Part shown: positions 21,979 through 33,569 of the stretch, one piece after another
Layout: the number at the start of each line of letters is the position of its first letter
Numbering within the stretch: the stretch's first letter is position 1
Source of the DNA: Rutidosis leptorrhynchoides
Taxonomy: Eukaryota > Streptophyta > Magnoliopsida > Asterales > Asteraceae
Reading direction: 5' to 3'
Assembly (NCBI RefSeq): GCF_046630445.1
Contig: NC_092339.1
Location: forward strand, 52,265,501 to 52,329,500
Length of the DNA: 64,000 bases
Made by a program: the position numbers and the translations under genes
Notes under the pieces: model-generated
The model's database searches: none
Told to the model about the DNA's origin: nothing
What the model saw: the letters and a program-made list of their open reading frames with translations, nothing else

Positions 21979-24900
21979 TGTAGTGACCCGAACTTTTCCA
22001 TGTTTATATATATTAATTGATATTGATATTTACATGATTAAATGTTTCCAACATGTTAAGCAATCAAACTTGTTAAGACTTGATTAATTGAAATAGGTTT
22101 CATATAGACAATTGACCACCCAAGTTGACCGGTGATTCACGAACGTTAAAACTTGTAAAAACTATATGATGACATATATATGGTTATATATATAGTTAAC
22201 ATGATATTATGATAAGTAAACATATCATTAATTATATTAACAATGAACTACATATGTAAAAACAAGACTACTAACTTAATGATTTTGAAACGAGACATAT
22301 ATGTTACGATTATCGTTGTAACGACATTTAATGTATATATATCATATTAAGAGATATTCATACATCATAATATCATGATAATATAATAATTTAAAATCTC
22401 TTTTGATATTATAAACATTGGGTTAAAAACATTTAACAAAATCGTTAACCTAAAGGTTTCAAAACAACATTTACATGTAACGACTAACGATGACTTAACG
22501 ACTCAGTTAAAATGTATATACATGTAGTGTTTTAATATGTATTCATACACTTTTGAAAGACTTCAAGACACTTATCAAAATACTTCTACTTAACAAAAAT
22601 GCTTACAATTACATCCTCGTTCAGTTTCATCAACAATTCTACTCGTATGCACCCGTATTCGTACTCGTACAATACACAGCTTTTAGATGTATGTACTATT
22701 GGTATATACACTCCAATGATCAGCTCTTATCAGCCCATGTGAGTCACCTAACACATGTGGGAACCATCATTGGGCAACTAGCATGAAATATCTCATAAAA
22801 TTACAAAAATATGAGTAATCATTCATGACTTATTTACATGAAAACAAAATAACATATCCTTTATATCTAATCCATACACCAACGACCAAAAACACCTACA
22901 AACACTTTCATTCTTAAATTTTATTCATCTAATTGATCTCTCACAAGTTCTATCTTCAAGTTCTAAGTGTTCTTCATAAATTCCAAAAGTTCTAGTTTCA
23001 TAAAATCAAGAATACTTTCAAGTTTGCTAGCTCACTTCCAATCTTGTAAGGTGATCATCCAACCTCAAGAAATCTTTGTTTCTTACAGTAGGTTATCATT
23101 CTAATACAAGGTAATAATCATATTCAAACTTTGGTTCAATTTCTATAACTATAACAATCTTATTTCAAGTGATGATCTTACTTGAACTTGTTTTCGTGTC
23201 ATGATTCTGCTTCAAGAACTTCGAGCCATCCAAGGATCCATTGAAGCTAGATCCATTTTTCTCTTTTCCAGTAGGTTTATCTAAGGAACTTAAGGTAGTA
23301 ATTATGTTCATAACATCATTCGATTCATACATATAAAGCTATCTTATTCGAAGGTTTAAACTTGTAATCACTAGAACATAGTTTAGTTAATTCTAAACTT
23401 GTTCGCAAACAAAAGTTAATCCTTCTAACTTGACTTTTAAAATAAACTAAACACATGTTCTATATCTATATGATATGCTAACTTAATGATTTAAAACCTG
23501 GAAACACGAAAAACACCGTAAAACCGGATTTACGCCGTCGTAGTAACACTGCGGGCTGTTTTGGGTTAGTTAATTAAAAACTATGATAAACTTTGATTTA
23601 AAAGTTGTTATTCTGAGAAAATAATTTTTATTATGAACATGAAACTATATCCAAAAATTATGGTTAAACTCAAAGTGGAAGTATGTTTTCTAAAATGGTC
23701 ATCTAGACGTCGTTCTTTCGACTGAAATGACTACCTTTACAAAAACGACTTGTAACTTATTTTTCCGACTATAAACCTATACTTTTTCTGTTTAGATTCA
23801 TAAAATAGGATTCAATATGAAGCCATAGCAATTTGATTCACTCAAAACGGATTTAAAATGAAGAAGTTATGGGTAAAACAAGATTGGATAATTTTTCTCA
23901 TTTTAGCTACGTGAAAATTGGTAACAAATTTATTCCAACCATAACTTAATCAACCTGTATTGTATATTATGTAATCTTGAGATACCATAGACACGTATAC
24001 AATGTTTCGACCTATCATGTCGACACATCTATATATATTTCGGAACAACCATAGACACTCTATATGTGAATGTTGGAGTTAGCTATACAGGGTTGAGGTT
24101 GATTCCAAAATATATATAGTTTGAGTTGTGATCAATACTGAGATACGTATACACTGGGTCGTGGATTGATTCAAGATAATATTTATCGATTTATTTCTGT
24201 ACATCTAACTGTGGACAACTAGTTGTAGGTTACTAACGAGGACAGCTGACTTAATAAACTTAAAACATCAAAATATATTAAAAGTGTTGTAAATATATTT
24301 TGAACATACTTTGATATATATGTATATATTGTTATAGGTTCGTGAATCAACCAGTGGCCAAGTCTTACTTCCCGACGAAGTAAAAATCTGTGAAAGTGAG
24401 TTATAGTCCCACTTTTAAAATCTAATATTTTTGGGATGAGAATACATGCAGGTTTTATAAATGATTTACAAAATAGACACAAGTACGTGAAACTACATTC
24501 TATGGTTGAATTATCAAAATCGAATATGCCCCTTTTTATTAAGTCTGGTAATCTAAGAATTAGGGAACAGACACCCTAATTGACGCGAATCCTAAAGATA
24601 GATCTATCAGGTCCAACAAGCCCCATCCAAAGTACCGGATGCTTTAGTACTTTGAAATTTATATCATATCCGAAGGGTGTCCCGGAATGATGGGGATATT
24701 CTTATATATGCATCTTGTTAATGTCGGTTACCAGGTGTTCACCATATGAATGATTTTTATCTTTATGTATGGGATGTGTATTGAAATATGAAATCTTGTG
24801 GTCTATTATTATGATTTGATATATATAGGTTAAACCTATAACTCACCAACATTTTTGTTGACGTTTTAAGCATGTTTATTCTCAGGTGATTATTAAGAGC

Positions 24901-25228
24901 TTCCGCTGTCGCATACTTAAATAAGGACGAGATTTGAAGTCCATGCTTGTATGATATTGTGTAAAAACTGCATTCAAGAAACTTATTTTGTTGTAACATA
25001 TTTGTATTGTAAACCATTATGTAATGGTCGTGTGTAAACAGGATATTTTAGATTATCATTATTTGATAATCTACGTAAAGCTTTTTAAACCTTTATTGAT
25101 GAAATAAAGGTTATGGTTTGTTTTAAAATGAATGCAGTCTTTGAAAAACGTCTCATATAGAGGTCAAAACCTCGCAACGAAATCAATTAATATGGAACGT
25201 TTTTAATCAATAAGAACGGGACATTTCA
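21979..25228 (+). repeat. 3' LTR of element C
   Basis: 3250 bp, same ends as the 5' LTR. Differences from it are few, for example a shorter AT dinucleotide run near 22340. Confidence 0.95.
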
Positions 25229-25604
25229 CTGTTGACATATCCAAAATATACAAATCTTTATTTCTGGGAGCTGTCATAAGAATCATCTCTTCCGGTATTA
25301 CATACTCTTTCTTCAAAATGTAGCATCTTTGATCATCAAAAGCAACCTTATGCTTTTTATCTGCTACTTGCGAAACTGACAGCAGATTATTTGACATCTG
25401 CTTCACAAAATTCACTTTATCAAAACTAACATTAGCATTAGCAATCACACCCTGAGCTGTAATAAAACCTCCTTCATCTCCTGCAAAAGAAACAGATCCT
25501 CCATTTACTGATTTGACATTAGAAAGTAAGGACATGTTTCCTGTCATGTGCCGGGACGCCCCACTATCAACAATCCAGGTATTTCTACTCGGATCGTAGG
25601 CGAC
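25229..25604 (-). pseudogene. pol: Element A pol, N-terminal part (protease)
   Basis: The start of pol before the C insertion. It begins with VAYDPSRNTWIVDSGASRHM, where DSGA is the protease active site, and runs to DLYILDMS at the insertion. It follows an acceptor-like sequence (TTCTTGTTGTGCAG on the minus strand, 25605 upward). The frame continues across element C into 12128-9080. Confidence 0.85.
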
Positions 25605-28600
25605 CTGCACAACAAGAAAAGAAGTTAGTTTGAGATGGACACCCATGCCCGAATGGCAGTGGGTTTCCCATCGACACCAATAACTGCACATCCATCCATT
25701 GACCCTTTGATCCTGATGGATCATTGGAATTGTCAACAACCTTTGTCTCGGTTTTAGGCTTCCAAACGGTACGTTTACCAACAAATTTCTCATAATAGTC
25801 ATTCGTTTGAAAAATTTTATTCACACCTGACTGTACCCTTGTGGATGAATTAGCAATAGAATTTGACTTTGGTTTATAAAAACCTTTTGAACTATTACTT
25901 GAAGTACCTATGGAACTGGAACTAGAAGCATAGTGTGTAGTTTTCGTTTCAGTGTCAGATTTTCTTTTTGGTGTTTTCCAACGCTGTTGACAGTTAACAG
26001 CACAATGACCCTTTTTTCCACATTTATTACAGTTTTGAGTTTCTTTTGTATGTGTTTTTGAACTCAGATGCTTATTGGGAAAAAGACTGTTTCATGGGTG
26101 ACATAGGCTTCTCAACATGATGTTTCAAGCCTAGTCGACGGTTAGGATGCACATATTTAGGCACATTGTTAGTATTAGGGCTCCTTTTATTAAATAGTTC
26201 TTCAGGTGCTTGTGTAAGAACATATTCTTTATCTAGGTTGAGTCCCTGCTGATACTTGACAGGTGTCTGAAATATTTTCTTTCCATTAGCGTTCCTAGAG
26301 TTTACTTGTTTTCTAGGTGTGGGTTGTCCGCTTTCACTAGCCTTACTAGCATTCAATGAATTTTTCAGGATAGTAATTGGTTTGGATTTTGGTGTCACTA
26401 ACTCTGAAACTTTTCCATACTCTGAATCAGATTTACTGTCCTCAGCTTCGTTTTCAACAACCGACTTAGTGCTGTCTGATTTTTCATTCTCTACAGGCTT
26501 AACACTTAGGATTTCACTAAGGCAAGAATCAGAAGGTTTATTAATGTACTCATTCCTAAGAGGAGGAGGACACTCTTTATAACCTAAACCCTTTTTACCA
26601 TCATTCTTGTTATAGACAGTATAGTCAATGACATATGACATTCGCTGCCAAGTGTCATTTCTAGCCTTTTCTGACTCATACTTAATCTTAAACTCTTCCT
26701 TTTCTCTCTTAGCACATTCAAGTTGATTTAAGTACATCATTATGGCCTTTTGGTCACCTGAAATTGTAGCTCTTAAATCATGAACTTGATTTTCTAGAGT
26801 TTTGATTGTCTCCCTAAATTCCTTTTTATTGTTAAACTGAGTTAAATTAGTCTTGTATAGGCCTTTTACCTCAAGATAAGCTGCTTTAACAATCCTAAGT
26901 TCATGTTTTACTTCAGGACAGTAGATACATCCTAAGGGGATATCATTCAGTTTTGAAACTATGGATTCAAGTTTAGCAATTTCTAACTTATGATCAGCAC
27001 AATCGTTACATTCCAAAGGAAATTCAGTTTGTACCTTAGAGTCACTTGATGTGTTTGCCATGAACGCATATTCCTTTTCTTCAGTCTCTGATTCAGGTTC
27101 AGATTCTGAACTAGAACTGGAACAGTCAGAATTATTCAACTCAACTGAAGTCTTGACATCATCTACCACAATAGTTTCTCCATATGATGAAGACGAACTA
27201 CTGTAATCAGTCCATACATCGCCATCATTGTGCATTGCGTACTTGAACTTCTCATACACTCTCTTGTTAAGAACACCTCTTCTAACATATCTGATCATTG
27301 CATAAGTTCGCTCAATTCTTGCTTCCATCTTGCAGATGTAACACATGCATTCATTCGCAGTACCAACACAACCAGCTTTCTCTCTCTCTCTTGTTTCTCA
27401 CTTTCAGTTTCTTCTTCGGTCTTAGGCATTCTAACAACGTTAGCATGATTTTCATCATCAGCAAATACTGTCCAATCACAACCTTCGTCTGAATATGTTG
27501 CAATTAAGCCTTTTGCTTTATCATTTCTGATAGTATCACTGCTCGTTGTTTCAACTGGCACATTAACCTTTGTCTTATTATACTGATTGTGAAATGGGTT
27601 GTGAAAACCAGTTTTCTGTGGCCTGGTTCATGTTCTTTTGAAGTGTCCTAACTCATTGCAATTAAAACATCTCACTTTTGACATATCAAAACCTAACTTA
27701 GTATCTCTAGTAACACCTAAGCTCTGTTGACCTGTCCTTTTCAGAAATTTCTTCGCTCGTCTAATCACACTAACCATAGCCCAGAGGATATCCATCTTTT
27801 CAAGTTCATCCTCATCAATCTGCTCATAATCTTCTGCTTCTAAATGAGCATTACCAATTTGACCACCAACCATTTCATTATAAGAATTAACTACCAAAGC
27901 AACTAAAGCCATATCTTCCTCTACAACTGAAAGGGGCCTAGTTCTTAAATTCTCAGTGTTGAGAACTACAGTTTTTGGCTCCTGTCTAATGGTGGACTGA
28001 TTTGTACTACTAGGCTTATTTACTTGGGTTGGAAACATCACATTTTGAGCAGGTTGTGATCTATTTACAGCACTATCATTAGAAACAAAAGCTGTTTGTA
28101 AGGGAGCATGAACATTGCTCAATCCAGAAGTACCAGCTTTGTAAATTATAGGACTCTGCTGACCCTCAAGACGTTTCTTCTTGGTTTCCATATCCAAGTC
28201 CTTTACCATCAATTTTGATGTGAATTTATCTAGGGTCAGTGATTCACCAGCAGACGAAGCTCTGTCTTCTATCTGTTCAATAAACGCATCCCACTTGTGT
28301 GGTAAACCATCTGTTAATTGTTTGATAGCTTTCTGTTCTGTAACTTCTACACCTAAGTTACCCAATTCAGAGACAAGATGACGATAACGAATGATTGTCT
28401 CTTCTAACGTTTCATGACTTAGAGCAGCAAACCTTTTCCATTCACTTTTGATTACTTTAGCTTTCTTTTCACGATACGCCTTATTTCCTTCGACACCTAT
28501 CTTAATAGCATTCCAAAGAGAATATGAAGTTAAGTGCATTTGATATTGATGATAAATATCACCGTCTAAACCCTGGGTCAATTGAGCATAACATCTACAT

Positions 28601-28869
28601 TCTAAGGCATATGTTTCTTTTTCTGTCACGCTATAATCTTCATACTTTTTACTATTACCATCAGTACCTAAAGGCTCTTTATATTCATGTTGTATCAAAT
28701 CCCACATTCTATGATCAAGGCCTCTAATGTAATTCATGAACCTAGCCCTCCATCTAATGTAATCATTTGTATTATCAAGTCTAGGAGCACGATTGGCACT
28801 GCCTGATTCACTATCAGATAGTAAAATGTTTTGAACGCCGGAAGTAATTGCCATTGCCTGATCAGACAT
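25605..28869 (-). pseudogene. gag: Element A gag, broken
   Basis: Gag packages RNA in the virus-like particle. It starts at the ATG at 28869 (MSDQAMAITSGVQNILL), with a UBN2-type capsid region (about 35-230) and a first zinc knuckle whose last Cys is replaced by a TGA (CFNCNELGHFKRT-stop, 27628-27630). The frame resumes at once (27561), shifts near 27346, runs to 26072 through an acidic, coiled-coil-prone region, and shifts again before a second zinc knuckle (CNKCGKKGHCAVNC, about 25990-26040). The natural gag end is the TAA at 25625-25627, also found in element B. At least three lesions make it nonfunctional. Confidence 0.8.
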
Positions 28870-28900
28870 TTTAAAATTTAATTAAGGTTGAATCTGATCC

Positions 28901-29210
28901 TAAGTCGGTCGACTGTCGGTGACAGTCGGTCGATGAACAGCTACAGTCGGTCGATGAACAGATACAGTCGGTCGACTGTCAATGGGTAATTGGTCGAAGT
29001 TCTGTTTACATTTAGTCAAATGGTAGTACTTTTTTTAATCGGTCGATGTTCCTTCAATCGGTCGGTTTAGTACTTAAGTCGGTCGGTTTACAACTTAAGT
29101 CGGTCGGTTTAGCATATGTCGGTCGGTTTACAGACAATCGGTCGAACTAATGACAATCGGTCGAAATACACGAAAATCGGTCGATTGTCTCCTAAGTCGG
29201 TCGACTGTAC
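28901..29210 (-). promoter_or_regulatory. Motif array in the gag leader of element A
   Basis: About 13 copies of CGGTCG-containing words (AGTCGGTCGACTGT, CAGTCGGTCGATGAA, AAGTCGGTCGGTTTA, AATCGGTCGAA) between the primer site and the gag ATG, mostly 19-21 bp apart, with one gap around 28990-29035. No coding function. Confidence 0.8.
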
Positions 29211-29450
29211 TTTCTTTCGGAGCTAGAATAAAAAAAAACAGGTTTTTGACTTCTAAACGATCTCAAGCTCAATTTTCGAACTAAAACTACTGACCAACAC
29301 CTTAAGCAACTTAGAATGACTTCTGTAAATACTCTAAAGCAATTAAAACCAAAGGTTTAACGTAAAAGTATACAAAATTCAATCCAAAACCAAATTTTGA
29401 CCCAAAAATATACCAAAAACTCGTTTAAAACAATTGATTCAGCAAGCCAA

Positions 29451-29463
29451 GGCTCTGATACCA
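29451..29463 (-). other. Primer binding site of element A
   Basis: GGCTCTGATACCA on the plus strand is TGGTATCAGAGCC on the element strand, the initiator-Met tRNA complement, three bases from the LTR end. Confidence 0.85.
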
Positions 29464-29466
29464 CTT

Positions 29467-29946
29467 TGTAGACACTGAGAGAGGATCTTAGAATCAACCT
29501 AACACGATCTAGAGGCGGAATAACACTAGAAAGAGCTTAAACGAATATCTATGGGTTTTCGGGTTCGTACAAGTCAAACCAAGATTAGATCATGATAAAC
29601 ATGAAGCCTAGACTGACATTCTGTGGTATTTGGACATGAAGATTGAGAGAGACTCGACTTAGAACTGTTTTCGTGTGTGTGTAATCTGCAGAGTTGTTAA
29701 CTAAATTAATGAAGATTAATTAGGCTTAAATACCTCAGTTCCTATGTCGGTCGACAGTGTATGACAGTCGGTCGACTGACCATGTCAGTCGGCCGACCGT
29801 CGAGTAATATTACGAATTATATTTAAACGTTTACAAATATAAAATAACACATCGACAATCAACGTTTAACAATATTACAGGTTACAACATGATCGAATAA
29901 AACGTTAAAGTTCATGGAACTAGGGATTACAAAATATGCACCAACA
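29467..29946 (-). repeat. 5' LTR of element A
   Basis: 480 bp; on the minus strand it starts TGTTGGTGCATATTTTG and ends GTGTCTACA. It begins with the same TGTTGGTGCATA as the element B LTR. The right side is followed by the CTTTT duplication. Confidence 0.85.
29725..29803 (-). promoter_or_regulatory. LTR promoter of element A with motif array
   Basis: Three words (ATGTCGGTCGACA, CAGTCGGTCGACTG, CAGTCGGCCGACCG) spaced 21 bp lie directly upstream, on the minus strand, of a TATA-like GGTATTTAAGCC (about 29723-29734). Confidence 0.7.
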
Positions 29947-30503
29947 CTTTTTGTTGTCCGGTTTGAGATAAAATACTAACCCAAATTAATAGACCTAATT
30001 TGGGTAAATTGGCGGAAGTTTAATAACATTTCTTTTTCTCCAACGGAACTGTCATGTTTGTTAACAAGATTACAAGAAGCATTTGGTTGTTATTAAAGCA
30101 CTTTATTTTTATTTTATATTTTCAGGCAAAAAACTTGAAATAAAAGATAAGAGTAATATCAACTATTGTATAAAAGTAGGATGACCTAGGTTAGAATCAA
30201 ACATTGTATAAAAGAAAATATCAACTATTTTTTTTGCTATGTATTTTATTTCTTTTTTTACCATGTTCATTTTTCTGGATGGTGCTAGTCATAAAAAACA
30301 ACTCTTTTTTGTTGCAGTGTTTCTCACTTTTAAGAAAATTATTGGATAATAATGGAGGTGGGTTTGGAGATTCATGTATGAGTCATTGGGTGGCCGTAGT
30401 GGAGCTCTATAAAGAGGTTATAATCTCAACCAAAGATATAATATAATAAATGTATTAACTTTTTTAGCTATTACATCTCAAACTTCAGTATATGTATATG
30501 TAG
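29947..30503 (+). other. Right host part of the giant TIO intron
   Basis: Begins with the right CTTTT duplication of element A and ends at the acceptor. AT-rich; I see no gene, RNA or transposon in it. Confidence 0.6.
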
Positions 30504-31136
30504 GTTACTGGTTGCACTGAAGATGCATCGGGGAGACTTGTACATGAATCTGTTGCCTGCATTAGAATTATGATATCCAGTGTAGCACAACATCTGAAAG
30601 CTTCCAAGGCCACCAAACATGCCGAGGTGGCGACAAACACTCTTAGAGAGATGTTGGATCATGCTAAAGCTTTAGGTGTCATAGATGATTTGCTTTCATG
30701 TGTAGCGACTTGTGGTAAAAGTCTCATGTCTGGTTCTTCAAATTTGTTACGTGCAGCTTGTGAAGCATGTGAGGCTATTTGGTCACTAATACATGCTTTT
30801 GAGATTCATTCTACAAACGAAGAGGCACCTGTATTTCCGTTAAGCTCGATGTATTCCCACTCTCTGGATCAGATTAATATTAGGTCACTGATACATGCTT
30901 TTGAGATTCAATCTAGAAAAGAGAATGAACCTGTATTTCCATTAGGTTCAATGTATTCCAACTCTTTGGATCAGATTAATATTAAAGGAGATGAATATGG
31001 ACCATTGATGGGTACAGATTATGAAAAAATAGTGGAAACTGTGACGCAAGAATTCCTCAGGTCTGATGATATAAGGGTTGCTATCTTCTATTGTCTTCGC
31101 CAGCGCCTGGAAGCCTCATGGTCTTCTGTAATTCAG
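30504..31136 (+). CDS. TIO: TIO exon (copy Z) with an internal tandem duplication
   Basis: A 211-codon open exon, phase 0 at both ends, acceptor ATGTAG and donor GTGATA. It encodes part of the TIO armadillo-type region (SVAQHLKASKATKHAE, LRAACEACEAIW). About 105 bp are tandemly repeated: the SLIHAFEIHS to SLDQINI segment occurs twice (from about 30782 and from about 30887) with several differences. As I recall, Arabidopsis TIO has one copy of this segment, so the repeat is probably lineage-specific. Confidence 0.8.
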
Positions 31137-31727
31137 GTGATAACTAAGGCTTTCTGTATAAAGTTAAGTCCTAACAGTTGGATAATGGTTCTAAATGGAA
31201 AATTTTTGTGGTACATGTCACTACGGGTCAGGCTAACCCGAAAAACATCAAGTCATAACCGGTTATTTTACTTAGCGAAGTTTACTTTGAGATAACCCAA
31301 ATCATTTATAAAATTTGGTGAAAATCAGTCTTTCGACTTCTGTTTTGCTGTCCCTGTCATTATCATCATGATCCCCTGTTTGTCAACCTTCCTGCTCATC
31401 CTGACTCACTGTGTTACGTGATACGTCACCATATTAAATAAAGTAATCTAATAAGTACTTCAATTGATTAAAGCTAATTCTACAACCTTTTCAAATATAA
31501 TGGTCTACTTCCATGAGTAATACGATTTTGGAGGTTGTTTCATTTGTAATACACTCGGCAATATCGGACCTGTCTGATTCCGATTAGACCCCTTTTGATC
31601 TTCTTTATTTTATTTTACTCTTTTGACCCAGATAAGAGTATGAAAATGTATCCAAACCGACAACTCACTGATAAGTAGTTAATCATGCATTACCTAACCT
31701 GAGGAGTGGTATAATTTCTATTTTCAG
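31137..31727 (+). other. TIO intron (copy Z)
   Basis: 591 bp between donor GTGATA and acceptor TTTTCAG. No transposon or gene seen. Confidence 0.7.
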
Positions 31728-32796
31728 ATAATCTTACGGTGTTGCCTGCATAATGATTTGGTTGCTAGAGTTTTATGTGGTCTCTCTAGTTCATGTTCAT
31801 CAGTGGTTGGTGGAGGTGGTGAAAATACAATCATTTCAGAGGTTTTTTCATTAATATCTTTTTGTGCTTCATTCGATACAGATCCTCAACAACAAGACAA
31901 ACAACCTGAAAATCGAAGTATCTGATCCAAGTGACTTGGTTCTACATGCATGCCTTTTATTAGCTACAGTTGCACAATCCATAGATGATCGGTCTAAAGG
32001 ATATACTGCAGTAATTATGCTTACATCATCACCTGAAACTCAGCAGTCTCGCCTCTCTGACCTAGCTCACCATTACTCTTTGTGTGATGGAATACAGAAT
32101 TTTCGTCCCCATTCTATGTCGGCCATGCTGGCACTTGGATACATGTGCTCCCTTGAAAATAATGAGCCCATTGCAACGTCAATTCGTGAAATAGTCGTTC
32201 CTTTGATCCCACCGAGTACCACACTTTGTGATTATCTCAGGATGTCAATTACAGACGCTCAAGGTGGTAAACTCATGCTCTCATACTGGCGCGGGATCAA
32301 GGATGGGTGCGTGGTTTTGTTGTATTTCAGATTACTTTGGGGTGGACCTTTAGCTACTATTCAAGACTTGGGTAGCTGTGATATTCCCCAAAGTCTTATT
32401 AATTTGTTAGGAAACAAGCAGCAGCAGCAGCAGCAGCATTCAAATGAAATTGGACTATCACCTCTTGGGGTTTACTGGGCAGTTAGTTCATTACACATGT
32501 GTCTTAAAGGAGGAAGTTCAGTTTTTCGCCAGGTGTTGATTACAAGTGAAAATGTAAAAATAATGTGTGATTTAATATCTGATGTCCATCTTAAGCTTTT
32601 ACGCTATTGGGTTGGACCTGGTGGAGGGAAAAGTGGAGTCAAAGAGACAGTTGATCAAGTAGTTAATCTTTTGAGGTTTCCATTTGAGGCTTCTGAGAAG
32701 AGTATTGAACTTGGAGACATGGACTCTCAAAGTAGGAAGGATATGGTTATAGAAATAAAAGCAAGCATGGACCAGTATATTCAAATCCTTTTAGAG
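31728..32796 (+). pseudogene. TIO: TIO exon (copy Z), frameshifted
   Basis: It opens in phase 0 with IILRCCLHNDLVARVLCG and reads to a stop near 31924. The TIO-like frame from NLKIEVSDPSDLVLHACLLL onward is +1 relative to it, so one base has been gained (or two lost) in or near the CAACAACAAGACAAACAACC stretch at about 31887-31906. After the shift the frame is open to the donor at 32797 (GTATGC) and follows TIO closely (SAMLALGYMCSLE, GLSPLGVYWAVSS, YWVGPGGGKSGVKE). A short CAG repeat (32416-32438) gives a poly-Gln run. A sequencing error in the CAA-rich run is an alternative. Confidence 0.75.
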
Positions 32797-32870
32797 GTAT
32801 GCATATATCTATATTTACATATATTTTGTCTTTAAAGTTTTGCAAATAATTAATGCTATTAAATCTTTAG

Positions 32871-33104
32871 GTAGGACTTCCTGGGCAAATAATCAAGTGT
32901 TTGGAACATTTGGAGTCCAAGGATACTGAACAACCTCTTGAGCTTCTAATCTTAATGATAGATCATCGTTCACTGGTTGTTGAACTTGTTAGGAAAGGAC
33001 TCTTGAATCCAATTTTAATGAAAAGCTTACTTGATGATTCATCACCAACTCAAGTCAAGGTGAAGGCTCTGAAAATAGTTACAGGATTAGCCGAAATGGA
33101 CAAG
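32871..33104 (+). CDS. TIO: TIO exon (copy Z)
   Basis: A 78-codon exon, acceptor TCTTTAG, donor GTCAGT, starting VGLPGQIIKCLEHLESKD and ending GLAEMDK. Armadillo-type helices. The same exon is present in copies X (109-342) and Y (2048-2281). Confidence 0.85.
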
Positions 33105-33529
33105 GTCAGTACTTGCTACTGTATTTGGTAAAGTCTCAATCTTCTTTTATATTAGTATAGGCCCGCTTACACATGGTTACGCATCATGTTATAAGATAAA
33201 TTAAGATAAAGTCTTAAATAAAATTCAGAACTCTGTGTTAGAGTGAAGATGTAAGAGTACAAAACCCATAAATAACATTTCGAACCAAATCTTATTTTTC
33301 TATAAGGTAGTTATCACTTTTCAATAAGTAACCTTAACTAATAATTTCAAGGAATTGAATCATTGCTTGAAGGTCTTATTAAGTTTTATTATAAATGAAA
33401 TTCAATATATTGCAATTCCAAGTTGTCTGGTATCGTAAATTTTGTAGAAATAGAAATAGGTATAGCCATGTTAAAAGCAATTATGATATCATCATTATTT
33501 TGTGTTAATGAACAAGCATTTGGACGCAG
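33105..33529 (+). other. TIO intron (copy Z)
   Basis: 425 bp, GT...CAG ends, no feature seen. Copy X keeps it in full; copy Y has only its first 170 bp. Confidence 0.7.
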
Positions 33530-33569
33530 GAGTTTTATGAGCTAATAGATGGAGCAGATATATTACAAC
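33530..33569 (+). pseudogene. TIO: TIO exon (copy Z), 5' part, cut by element E
   Basis: EFYELIDGADILQ followed by the ACAAC target site (33565-33569). The remaining part is at 40045-40148. Reading into the insertion gives a stop within about 15 codons. Confidence 0.85.

Larger units (their letters stand above)
12129..25228 (+). mobile_element. Element C: chromovirus-type Ty3-gypsy retrotransposon with two extra ORFs
   Basis: A complete 13.1-kb element with 3253- and 3250-bp LTRs, TG...CA ends and CTGTT duplications, inserted in element A pol. Internal order: primer site, an acidic ORF, an F-box-like ORF, gag-pol (protease, RT, RNase H, integrase, chromodomain-like tail), polypurine tract. 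Domain order and the C-terminal chromodomain-like stretch place it among chromoviruses, probably Tekay/Del. The LTRs differ by scattered substitutions and small indels, so it is not brand new. One nonsense codon breaks pol. Confidence 0.9.
3634..29946 (-). mobile_element. Element A: SIRE-like Ty1-copia retrotransposon, 3' LTR deleted, host of element C
   Basis: Order on the minus strand: 5' LTR (29467-29946), primer site, leader with motif array, gag, pol, a 2.7-kb spacer with an internal promoter, and an extra ORF. Pol order is protease, integrase, RT, RNase H, as in Ty1-copia. The long gag with two zinc knuckles and the extra ORF after pol suggest the SIRE clade. The 3' LTR is missing apart from its last seven bases (TGTAGAC, 3634-3640), yet CTTTT duplications flank both ends. 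Element C is inserted in pol at 12129-25228. Gag and pol carry nonsense codons and frameshifts, so A is not autonomous now. Confidence 0.85.
3508..30503 (+). other. 27-kb TIO intron filled by nested retrotransposons
   Basis: Donor GTATGC at 3508 and acceptor ATGTAG at 30498-30503 join two phase-0 exons. Host intron sequence is only 3508-3633 and about 29947-30503. The rest is element A (minus strand) with element C inside it. The right host part shows no gene or transposon I recognise. Confidence 0.7.

Noticed and set aside
28901-29210. CRISPR-like array
   Set aside because: The words are about 10 bp, variable and only 20 bp apart, with no constant repeat of CRISPR length; the context is a plant retrotransposon.
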